Shown here one piece after another: positions 33,764-45,400 of a stretch of 64,000 nucleotides of DNA (its first letter is position 1; each line of letters starts with the position of its first letter). Source of the stretch: Perkinsus olseni (lineage: Eukaryota > Perkinsozoa > Perkinsida > Perkinsidae). The notes beneath the pieces are model-generated. The model searched no databases. It was not told the DNA's origin and worked only from the letters and a program-made list of their open reading frames with translations. The translations under genes and the position numbers were made by a program. The stretch spans positions 1 to 64,000 of the forward strand of contig JABANP010000047.1 in the NCBI GenBank assembly GCA_013115135.1. Reading direction: 5' to 3'.

Positions 33764-36700
33764 TTACGCGGCTTTCGGACTGGACTCACGTGAATCGTCG
33801 GGGACGATTATCTCGATCGCTGTGTGAAAACGGAATCTGTATTTCCCGGGAAAATGATGAGACAGGTACCTGGAGAGCAGCTAAGCGATAGTTCGGCTTC
33901 TTCACTGAGGAATCCTCAGTCACTGTTGTTTCAGCTGGATTCGGCGGCTATACTTCGCCTACCCTCGCAGAGAATCGGATACGACTATCTTGCCAGGTAT
34001 ACCAGCTGTCTCGACTTGGTTGGCTATGGTCACGTCAACTCCGAAGATGTCATAGTTGATCTTCGTTGTGGCTGCGGGGAGGACACACCGCGATGAAATC
34101 TTTATACGACAGTTTTAGGAACTCACCAATAACGCCACCAACGAACTTCCCAAAGTGCAAGCCGATCCGCATTTCCAAATTAGGCGCTGACATCTCCTCT
34201 CGAACGGCACTCAGAGCCTCCTTCATGGCCTGTGCGAATGCTACCATCCTCCCAGCTGATTGAACCTACCGATTCATACGAGTATCTCAGGCAATCAAAA
34301 GAGTAGAGGGTGTCTAATAACTCCCCATCCAACTCCGGAAGGCATTATCTCGCGAGTGTTTGATGATCATATTTTCAAGGTGACCAGATTATCAAGCGAC
34401 GTAAACGCTTGACGTGAAAAGAGGGAAAAAACGCCGATGTTTTTCCCTTCAGAAAATTTTCGCCCCGGGAGCCGCTGTGGAGAGCTGGCAGCGAATATCG
34501 AAGCGAAAATCGAGCAATATACTCATCGAGTTACGTTAAAAATATTATCATCAAACTCTTGACCACTCGCGAGAAAACGACTTCGGGAATTGGATGAGCG
34601 GTTATGAACCAAGAAGTAAGCTGCGGCATAGACCCTATCGGCATACCTTATCCACACCTTTGTTCGGCTCTGTGCTTGCAACATAGGCATCTCCGATTGT
34701 ATGAACCTGAGGCGGTGTCATTTCTGCGGTGGTTTGTGGTGTTATTTGCGGAGGGGTCCCCGCTATCAGAGTCGGCTGGGACTTCCACAAGTCAGGGGCA
34801 TTGAACGCTCTAACCGACGTCTGTTCAACAGCCGATTGCACTAGGAGAACAGGTGAGATGCGTATCTAGTCTACTGCTCACCATGTGCAGGCTTATCGGA
34901 GTCGACCCCAAACGAGACCCACCTTATGAACCTGGCGGGCATCCGAGAGATGGTCGAATCGTGCGAACAAGCTGGTCAGGAAGGACACAACCCGCTCGGG
35001 TGGGGTGCTCTCCGCGTAAGCTGTATAGTTGCAGATGTCGGCAGATAGTAGAGTCATGTTTCTGTACAGAGATGCAATGTATTTATCTGCCAGGTAGGCT
35101 TCCAGTGCCTGAAGGAGTCTCCCGTGTAGAACGAGCGTTCTTCATATATATAGAGCTCACGGAGGAGGGCATGAATTCCGATAGCAATCGTTGAGCACGC
35201 TCCTGCCAGCTGCGGTATTCAATGTCGATGAGGTATATCCTCCTCTCCCAGGACTCCCTCATCCGAGCCATGATCGCGGCCACGAGAGCGAAACTGACGG
35301 CCAATACGGACGTCTGCAAAGATTCAGAGTTTCCCATAGTATAGATTCCGCGATTGGACTTCGGCATGGACTGCTGCAATAGAGATGCACCGCCGTCGTT
35401 CAAAACACCGTTCCCAAATCATATACCTTATATGCATTACGCTTTATACAACGCGGATTGCCTCTTCTTAGCGCACATTGAACGTGTATCCCGCGTTTAG
35501 TAGTCTACAAAACTGTAGACAGTACGCGAGGAGCTACCCACTGCGTAGTACGCAGAGGCCAACATTCCTTCCTATTGCACTCGCGGGCACGATTTCGTTT
35601 TCTACTATTCCATGCGAAGCGAGTTACTCGACACGTTTGTGAGCTTCCTTGAAGCACTACCAGGCCTAAATTTGAATACGTGATAGATGTGCGAGCTGCC
35701 AAGTTCGTTCGCATAAGACGCTCCATGCACTGCGGAACTTCCACGTATTCCTACATCATTTAGGAGGCTTCTCAACAAGTGAGGCCAGTAATCACGTGCT
35801 CGGGGATATCACATCAGCGAGTCGAGGCACCAAATTGGCGATAGGGTCAAGAAAGGGACATCGCGTTGGCGAATAAAGACCTCACGTAAGCGGCGGGCCT
35901 CGAATAAGGAGTTTTACTCGGTGAATAAGGCCCTAAATTTCATGATTAAGGGATCATGAAACGCCGATAAGTAGATGAATTTCAGGGATCTACTTGAGCC
36001 ACGCGGAAAATCTTCTGGGTGCAACTCTCTTCTGAGTCAAACCCACAGGGTTCGACGTGGGTGAAACCATGAGCGAAAGGACGCCAACATAAACAGCAAA
36101 TCCGCAGCACCACTTCGTATTGCAGATCGACGAGCCTCGGAGTACCTAAGTATCATCGAGTAACAGTAACTTAATAGAATGGTTGACAAGATGGAGCGCC
36201 GCCAGCTTGCTTGGTCGAGATCTCGTTGTATGGAAGGGCTTATACGATCGGAATAAGTTCCGCAGCTCACCAGAATGCTTGCGTCAGCAGGCTCCCTAAG
36301 ACCACCTTGTACTCGAAAGAGGCCGTTGAACTCGTTGATGAGGCCGTTGGGAGCATCGCATGTCATAGACCCAACACACTCGGAAACCAACGGAAGGGAA
36401 CGGAACATCCGTCTAAGTACCACAGTCATCAACCGCTGTGTTCAGCTACCCAAAGACGGGGAATTGAGAAGTATATAAAACACATTTGCTATCCCCGCGC
36501 GTTACCGTGCCTCGGGGAGAGCATGTTTCACCTTCAACGCTGACTCTCCGTCAAGTTGACTTGTCTCAACATATACCAGTCCATCCGAGGCGCTGGAGGC
36601 AACAAGCAGCATGTCAGCCTGAGGAACAACAAAAATAGGTTGGCTTAGAGGGGGAGGTTTCTCGAGTTTTGACCAGTCGAGAAGACATACCGGAACTTCC

Positions 36701-38400
36701 TCCCCCTTGCTGAGGTATATGAGCGAACCGGCAGCGATGTTCTCCCAGGGGATTAGCTCCACACCTACTATACAAGCTTGGTAGTTAGATAACCCGATCG
36801 ACCGCAGGATGGCTACCCCCAGTTTCGTGTTCGCCATCTGCAGCGGCTTTCGCCTTCACCACCACTCGACATAAGCGTCGGTTTACCTGCCGACGATGAT
36901 GACCCATTGCTCAATCCTGGAACACATCCTGGGAATGGGGGTGTGCTATGTATCTCTCGGCTAGGGAGAGCTACGAACAAAGCACCTTGTTATCATTTGA
37001 ATAGCGTCTGTAATCCTCTATTGCATCTTTGGCCATCGTCACGCTCAGAACGAAGACCAACGGTGCCATAGTCGCCCACTTAGACGTCGGACTCAAATCG
37101 AATGGAAGCATCTGACATATACCTAAAAAGAATAGCAGCAGCCGTGAGCGATAGCGAATCTAGAGAGACGGCTCTTCTAGATTCTTCGCGACTCAACGTG
37201 TTATTCAATCGTCTAGCTTCCTCTTACTAACAAGCAAGAACCATATGTTTGCGACACGGTGGAACTGCTCCCATAGGTTCACTGGGATGAACGTAAGTAG
37301 ACGGTACTTCGTCGAGGAAACCTGGCAAGAGAGGTAGCTTTGAATCCTACGCGGCTTATCGAACAATTTATTATCTGCAGTCCGGGGCCCCAATAGACAA
37401 GAACATGCTATCCGACGTGCGATGGCAGCAGCAAGAGTAGGAAATTGGCATCCCCCCTACTTCTACTGAGACGAAACCATAAGCAGGAACGTAAAGCCTT
37501 CGCAGTCCCACTCGGCCGACAGGGAATAGTTACTCACCCTATTGTCGAACTCGGTCCGATGGCCAGCAGATATTAAAGCACACAAGCTGAACCTGCCAGA
37601 AAAGGCGTCCGAGCTGAGATACCACAGTAAATTCCTCGGTACTCGTCCGCCACGGTGCTGTCGGGGTCACTCGCCATAAGCTCGGCCAAGGCGCGGTTGC
37701 TTCTGACGTGGAAGTTCGCGGGCGCATCGGAGATGTGCGGTCCGAACAACAAATCAATCGTCTCCGCGTTTGCTGAGCGTTCAACGCTCGATTCATTGCC
37801 ATAGCTTTGATTGGAGATCCCCGAAGGGAAATCTTCCTCATCGAATTCGAACGGGCTTATCATCGAACTGGATGAGCCCCTGCGAACAACAGGTCATCAC
37901 CACCATGACGAATAGCGGACGACAATCACCTCTGCAATATCTTAGGGAGCATGCCTCTTGCGAAAGCCTGGGCCCTGGCAAGTCTGTCGGTGAATCGAGT
38001 TGAAACACCGCGGCTGTCTGCATCTGAGCCCGATTGCGATTCATTACCGGTAAAGAGAGAAGACAGAACCTGCTATGACAAAGCTCTCCACGGAACGAGT
38101 AAACTCTTCACCTTCGTCACGACCTAAAACCGGTAACAGTTCATCAAGAGCGTGAAAATGAGACACCACCTTGTGAGGCAAAGCTTTCTGAGGGGGCGTT
38201 CAATAGGTTCGTGACGAATGCCAGATGCCTAGATGGTGAGGAATCTCGACCAGTCTGGAGGCCATTAGGAAGATTGTCATCTTGCGTGTCCGATGAGCGA
38301 GCGGCTGCTGAGCTGGCCATAACAGGGGAAGAGCCTTCGTTCTTTGAACTGTGAGGGAGATGTGAGCAAAGCGATTTCGACAAGAGCGCGGCGACCACTG
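33764..38400 (-). pseudogene. internally deleted duplicate of the P4-ATPase/guanylyl cyclase gene
   Basis: This locus follows the full gene exon by exon but lacks its middle. Matching pieces include the acidic N-terminus (about 38400-38150), FEFDEEDFPSG and FGPHISDAPANFHVRSNRAL (about 37860-37660), [20 protein letters not shown] (37320-37225), the TVMA-like membrane exon (about 37100-36985), [20 protein letters not shown] and [18 protein letters not shown] (36780-36510), and [15 protein letters not shown] (about 36345). A short insertion and frameshift then break the ATPase near 36190-36240 and the sequence diverges at about 36040. The next homologous exon is the start of C2 (about 35330). 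From there all six C2 exons are open with conserved splice sites, to TAA at 33764. Equivalents of the phosphorylation site, ATPase C-terminus and C1 are absent. A transcript encoding only C2 is conceivable. Confidence 0.8.
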
Positions 38401-39099
38401 AGAATCTTCAAGAGCGACGTTGGAGGCGTAATTAACAATCAATAATCGCCATCGTGTAAAGAGTTTAGGAATCTGAGAGACCTCTATGTATTGCCAGGCA
38501 CTTGACATACTCAAGTAGCCTGTGACCGACTGTCAATCGCTCGTGGATTGACACGATTGAGTGTCAGCAACATGGTGGACATCTAGGGCGGAGAGGTCTG
38601 ATAGCGTTCCGAACGAATGACCGAAACGCCGCTGCTGTAAGCCTCTACTCCTATCGTAGAGCTCCTCCCGTTCAGCAATTACGACGAAACAGTTGTTCTC
38701 GACACCCCGGTGATCCAACTATCAGAGCCGATCCCCCCAGGGCTGAAAAAACACTACTTCTGGTTCCTCTAGCGACCACCAGCTCACTTGTTGATTGGAA
38801 TGTTGCATCGTGTAGTTTTTCTGTCACTTCTTTCAGCTCGAAGGGAGCCAAAAGACGATTGTATCTTCAGTCTTCTCCAGTTATCGATCATCTTTCCAGC
38901 TATTAATTCTTTTCTAGCTGGAACCAGTGAGTCTGCCGCCCAAGACGAGCGTCCAAAACCCGAGGGTTGCCTCCACCGGAGCATTGAAGTGCTTGCGACT
39001 CTCCAAGTTTGTGACCACTTCTCACAAATTGCACGGCACACCATCAGCCACCTTCCTTGCTGGGTTCAACCCAGTGGGTTGAGTAGTATGCACTTCCGT
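38401..39099. other. spacer between the cyclase duplicate and the retroelement remnant
   Basis: This region lies upstream of the truncated cyclase locus. A block at 38865-38965 resembles 20055-20200. It may be the 3' part of the decayed retroelement. No gene recognised. Confidence 0.35.
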
Positions 39100-40290
39100 G
39101 AGCAAAGACGAACGTCCCCTCTAAGCTCCTCAGCCGCACTCAGCCGATCGTACCACATCGAAAAAGATGCGCACGAGTAGGTGACGATTGAATGGAGCAC
39201 GAAGCAATGAGGCGCTGACCGACAGAGTGCCCTCCCCTTTACCCCACACGGCAGCGTGTGAGGCGCAGAAGAAGAACCCTTCGATGGTAGCACCTAGGAG
39301 GGCGCGCTGCTCTGACCAACACCAGAGGAAGATGCGAGTATGCTCCTGTTGATACCGCCAAAGCCCCAGCACCCACAGTGCCACCTGGCGGACTCGGGGA
39401 TGCCTTTAGGAGACCTGACGATCTGTCTGGTCCTTTCCCATTTCTGGGTTGATACCCTTGCGGACAGAATCTTCAGAACCGCTCACGAGTCCGTGAAGAT
39501 GTCCCAAACTTCACTGGCGGCCGTGGTGATGGTCCACTGCAATGCCTTCGGAACCGTCAGAAGTTCGCACTCAGTGATGGTGGCATAAGATGCCAGCTCT
39601 CAATACTCCGAGTGTACCTCCTCTCCCTCCCGGAAGGCCGCCTCTGCACTCCGGTCCGACACCACCGGGCTGTCAGTGAAAATAGGGCTGCCCGTACGAA
39701 GCGCTTCTGCAGCCGTTTGTGTGCGCGATCCACGCTCCGCTATAATAGCGCTCACCTTGTCGTCCCAAGGGAGAGTGGGGAGCCTTTCGATCACCGCACC
39801 GCATCAGTGATGGACAAACCGCTCTGATACTCCATCCCTTCGACCTCAAGGACATGATCAAGGGCTAACGCGTCCCTTTGCACCACCAGTCGGTAAACAG
39901 CGGTGATCCGCAGTTCAAAAGTGGGATGGGAGTATCTCGCGGCCACATATAGAGCCGCGCTGGAGCAATCCTCGCCGCAATATCAGCTCCCTCTAACAGG
40001 AAGATCTTGGCGCCAGCGGCCTCGAACCCACCACAGCTATCAGCCGTTCCCACCGTTGTGCACTGGGAGCACAAGTACAGCGACACGAGCCCTTCATGCG
40101 AGGCAGACACGCCTTGTGCCAACGGTGGTAGGATGGCTACCTGGACGATCCTCCTGCCAGTTGTTGATGCTGTTGATACCCGACTGCAGCACCGGATGAA
40201 CCTGACTACCGTAACTTTATTCCCTAGAATGACCGACTGCGGAGAGCGAAGCATTTCTCGATATCTCTGGCCGCCATCAGCCACTACTCA
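39100..40290 (-). mobile_element. decayed non-LTR retrotransposon (reverse transcriptase end plus RNase H)
   Basis: Read on the minus strand, 40284-40080 gives a segment like the C-terminal part of LINE reverse transcriptases (YREMLRSPQSVILGNKVTVV, RRIVQVAILPPLAQG). After a spacer comes an RNase H-like order of motifs: IFTDSPVV (about 39690), CELLTVPKALQWTITTAASE (about 39570-39510) with the expected Glu, then DIFTDS (about 39500) with the expected Asp. In-frame stops occur after HSEY (about 39600) and directly after IFTDS. The copy is therefore dead. Target-site duplications were not identified. Motif recognition is by eye. Confidence 0.5.
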
Positions 40291-40597
40291 ACCCAGTCCA
40301 GGGTATTCGAGCAGACTCTGACGACTGGTCGGTGTAACACCACCTATTTATTTCAAGTCAACACCATCGACTCAAACGAATTCTCTCATCGTACAGGACT
40401 CGATTACGTGCATAACATGCCTCTACAAACGGGACGCGATACGATCAAGCGGTCTCAAACTCTCCGTATTGGACTTTATTCGTAGATATTTCATAAACCT
40501 TCAGCTGTCGGGAGACAACACCTCGATGGCTGTACGTCGGGCGCTGGTTCTCTGAAGACCCCAAAGAAGAATGTCCGCGAAGCCGGAAGAGAATGCC

Positions 40598-42478
40598 TTA
40601 TAATTTGGCAATCGAACGGGACTCACTGCAACGGTCGGGGAGCAATATCTCTATCGCCGTATGAAATCGGAATCTATATTTACCGGGAAAGTGGTGACAG
40701 AGGTACCTGAGGTACCGTACCTCAAGATCAAACAAACGGTGCTGAGTATTAGACGCAATATGAGCGGTGCGCATCGAACACTGCCCACGATCCATCTGTG
40801 CTTTCAGGTAACTCAGCTGGACGGAGTCGGACCATTCGCACTTCGCAGTGAGGATTGTTAGCTGAGCTTACCCGCGCAAGGTATCGGATGCGACTATCTT
40901 GCCAGGTATACCAGCTGCCTCGACTTGGTTGGCTATGGTCACGTCAACTCCGAAGATGTCATAGTTGATCTTCGTTGTGGCTGCAGGGAAGATACATCAC
41001 GAAGGAACTCCCATACGGCAGTGATCAGAACTCACCAATAACCCCGCCAACGAACTTCCCAAAGTGCAAGCCGATCCGCATTTCCAGCTCGGGTGCTGAC
41101 ATTTCCTCCCGAACGGCACGGAGGGCTTCGACCATAGCCTGCGCGAATGCTACCATCCTCTCAGCCGACTGTACCTGCCAATCTGTGCTTGTCAGAGTCT
41201 TGGACATCAACGAAGGATGGCAGCTGTGATAGTTGTGCGAAAGACGTAGAATATACACGTGCTACTTCAGTAGTGAAAGGGATGATGTGCGTGGGTGCTG
41301 TGATGCCATGCGCACCAAAAGTATTGCCTACGCTCAAAGTGACTCCTCCGACTCGCAGAGATAGGCGAACTGAACTGATCTTGGGGCGAAGTAATTGTGC
41401 TGTTATGTGCTCACAATTTCCTTCGCAATTCACAAGACGCGCTCACTGCTGTAAGCGCGAGAGCCGCTTGTTACGGCCCGTGCTGCACATTTTTCCACCC
41501 ATGATGGAGACCTCTCACACAAACTCTCTGAAGGCTGCAGAGACTAATGCTTGCAGTGAGGCGATTAAGCATGTAGTGAAGCGAGCTACGTGCACTATCA
41601 CCTACGCTTATACCACTTCTACCGCGTTCCGAGCTACCGCGATTATCCGCACTTCTACAATGGATATTAATCGTTCTTCGACAGATCTTCGCAAAGTCCG
41701 TCTAATTCAGTGAGCCACCCACTGAATTCACGAACTTATCATTCGAGAACTAAGATCTGCAGGAGCGCGCCCGTCGTGCTATACCTTGTCGACACCTTCC
41801 TTCGGTTCTGTGCTGGCAACATAGGCATCTCCGATAGTATGCACCTGAGAGCATCTCACATCCGCGACGGGATCCATACCAGCTGGCATAAGTCGACCGA
41901 CTCGGTTACGGATTTCCGTAACCCTTGCCTGATTCTGCTGAACACTTGGTTTGAGGAAAAGACGCAACCGACTAGCAGCATGTCCCTGTCTGATCTACAT
42001 AACGTACGTCTCACGTGCAGACGCACGCGTAGCGAGATAAGCGTCGAGCTCTGAGAACATGCCAGTGAGCTCCCCGAGAAGGTTCACCTTGTATATTGCA
42101 TAGGTATCCGAGAGATAGTCGAATTGCGAGAACAAGCTGGTTAGGAGGGACACAACTCGTTCGGGCCGGGTGTTCTCCGCATACGCTGTGTAGTTGCAGA
42201 TGTCGGCAAATAGTAAAGTCATGTTCTTGTAGAGAGACGCGATGTATTTATCTGCCAGGTAGGCTTCCAGTGCCTGAACGAGTCCCCCGTGCAGACCGAG
42301 CGTTCTTCATATATATCGAGCTCACGGAGGAGGGCATAAATTCCGATAGTAGTCGTTGAGCACGTTGCTGCCAGCTGCGGTATTCAATATCGGTGAGGTA
42401 TATCCTCCTCTCCCAGGACTCCCTTATCCGAGCCATGATCATGGCCATGATAGCGAAAGAAACGGCCAGCAGGGATGT
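40598..42478 (-). other. second linker helix and cyclase domain C2 (metal-binding half)
   Basis: Six exons. [20 protein letters not shown] is a membrane helix leading to the linker ([13 protein letters not shown]). [16 protein letters not shown] has the first metal Asp and [12 protein letters not shown] the second. [16 protein letters not shown] is conserved. [20 protein letters not shown] keeps the Asn but has Gln where the transition-state Arg should be. C2 ends [17 protein letters not shown]. It thus complements C1, as expected for a C1/C2 heterodimer. Confidence 0.8.
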
Positions 42479-45400
42479 CTGCAAAGATTCAGAGTTTCCG
42501 AAGGTATGGAATCCATAATAGAACTGCGGCCAAGGCCGTTACAGAAAATGATGCACCACCGTTGTTGTGGAAAAAACACTGATATTGTATGCATTATGCA
42601 TAAACCAACGCGTACTGGGTTTTTTAGGCTCGCATTAACGTGAAACCTACGTCTGGTAATTTGGATCGCTTCGGGCAGTATGCGAGTTGCTACGCACAAG
42701 GTGCTACGCCTCAGGCGTATGGTCTTCTCTGGCCGTTTTCCAAAGGTTGTTTTTAACAAACTAGAATGTTCAGCCGATCAGCTTCATCGGTGTTAACAGG
42801 AATCAGCAGCCCTGAATGACCCGAAGGTGTCAAGGGTACCACAGATAAATCAGATGAGTTTCGATATTCGAATTGGGGGAGTTGTCTCCCGATTCGACCA
42901 AATCTCTGCGAAGTCGATGCTCTACACGATCCCCTTCTGCAAACAAACAGCCGCCTAGTCTGCCCTCTGCCACATCTTCAAAGTCCTTGAAGAACAAACA
43001 CCCTTATCAATATCCGTGAGTATCGTTCTATTTTGACCGGTGGAAGCTCAAATCGGAGCACTCCCGGCCATTAAGAGAGCAACTAGTTAATCGAAAACGC
43101 TCGTGTTTCCGAAGCACGCTGTATATCCGGGCTTACCTCTAGGGCCAGTTCGTATGCCAGCGAGTCACCTAAGTTCCACGCCACGAGTACGGGAGTTATA
43201 ATGACGACGTTGGTGAAGATGAGGTGCTTGAACAGCAGTGCAGCATTGAAGTTGATCATCATTATCCACATTGTCAGCTCGAGACTAGTCGCGTATGACT
43301 GGTACCTGGCAAGGGTGGGGCGTCCAGCGGAAGCGGACAATGGGCGGTAATTGAAAAGCTGGGTCACAGCTCCGCAACAGGTATCAACTATCCGATCACT
43401 ACATTGCTGCAGAATGCACGTCCGCCTTGGCCCACTCCGAAGCATCGCACGTCGGATCATCGGATTTACATCCAACTTGAGGGCTCATGCCGAGAAATAG
43501 GGTGGTGTGTAACGAGGTAACCAAGACGCCAAGAATATAAACCCCGACCGTGAATAGTCTCAACACAGATGCGGGTATGACCCTTCGTAGCCAGTATAGA
43601 ACATAGAGTACCACCAGGAGGGTCAACACGGTCAAGCGCGCCAGTAAGAGTCGAAGGACGATGACTGGCGGTTGCTGTTCAACGGTAACCAACTCGATAG
43701 TTTGAGTAGAGTAAGAGATCAACATAATAAGCAACATCACCCGGGTGCATCTTGAGGTAACGAAAGCTGCGAGTCTATCAGTGCGGAACTTAATCTCGTG
43801 AAGTCTCTGGAGGAACTCCAGGGTTGAGAGGCTGGCCTTGTCCTTGCTGATGACCGTGTCCTCAATTGCAGGCGTATCAATGGCTCCATGACGTTCGCTG
43901 TGACGTCTCAGGGCTTCCACAGCTATCCTCAGATCGCGGGATTTGTCCAAGTCGAATGAACCGTCGCCCCAGCCTTCATTTCGCCAAGGTGACGGGTCGG
44001 CTGCTCGAGGCGAAGAGCTTTCGGCACGCTGGTTTGGGCCAATGGTTTTCTCTGCTCTATCTCGCCACCTGGAGAATCGCTTGAGAATTTCTAGAAGCCT
44101 ACGAGCAGAGGATGCAAGTGTGCTCGATGACGAGGTACCAGTGCTAGTCTGAGAGGTCCGCTTGAACAGCTCAATCCCCTTATTTCTTCCCACATTTGAC
44201 ATCTCGAGTGCGACAGCCGGAGTTCTCAAGACTCTTGGGGACATCACTCCGGCATCCTTGGCATGCGGGGAACCGAGGGTTCGAGAAACATCGTAGGTGA
44301 CCATGATTCCTTTCCCTTTGATGTAGGCCTCACGCTCCTCGAAGGAGAGACTTGAGGAGAACTCCAAGCACTCCCTCGTGCTCGATGAGAGATGAACCCG
44401 ATTGGGGATCGCAGTAGACTTCATTCGCGAAGCGGTGTTGATGGTGTCCCCGAAGATGCAGAACTGAGGCCTCTTCGTCCCGACCACCCCAGAAATGACC
44501 GGACCCGTATGAATGCCAATCTTCATGACCAGAGTTATCGAGGCGTTCCCATCAGCGTGGTCACACCCAGTGTCCACAGAGACATTCGTGTTAGCGGTAT
44601 TGTCTAGTATATCCAGACCCAGGAGAACCGCGCGAAAGGCATCGGTCGACACAACGCGATCGTCGGAGTTGTCGTCCGGGTTGAGTCCGCTGCAGACAAC
44701 ATAGGACTCAGCAACCGTTTCAAGTTTAGTTAAAGCGTGGATGAAAACCAGCTTGTCAATATTGCTGAACAATCGGTGCATAATAGAAATGAGCTGCTTG
44801 GGCGTTAAGGCAGCGACCAGCTGGGGGAAGTCGGCCACATCGCAGAACAGTACAGTCACGTTGCCGCAGCGTCGAGCAAAGGTTCCGATCTCCAACGCGA
44901 ATGCCGCTCTAGAAATGCCCAAGTTCGAGCGGCTTTTCGCCGACAGAAAGAATAGGGGTCGTGGCCCACTACCCATTCGAGCCGTGAGGTCTTTATTGTG
45001 CTCGATGATGGCATCAGCAACGAAGTCTGGAAGCATGTTGTTGAGAACTTCTCTACTCCGAAACTGTTCTATCTTAGAATTGAGTGAGACAAGATAGCAG
45101 CTTCTCTGATTGAGTTCGGTCCTGTAGCCTAGAGCTACGCAAAGCACTGTTATCCCAGTCATCATCGGGAGGTAGTCCAACAACTTGCAGAAGCTGTTGA
45201 AGTCTATACCGCAGTCTCGGGCCTCAGTGGAATCATGCTGCATCTCCAATCTACGTACGAGATGATTTAGAATGAAGAGGGCAAGATGGATAACGGATAG
45301 GGTAAGTGCTCTCGGGAAGGGGATCCGTATAACGACATTAATGAAGAGGGGAATCCAGGGAATTATGTGGGCATCATCCATGCCAGTGACCATCCTTCTC

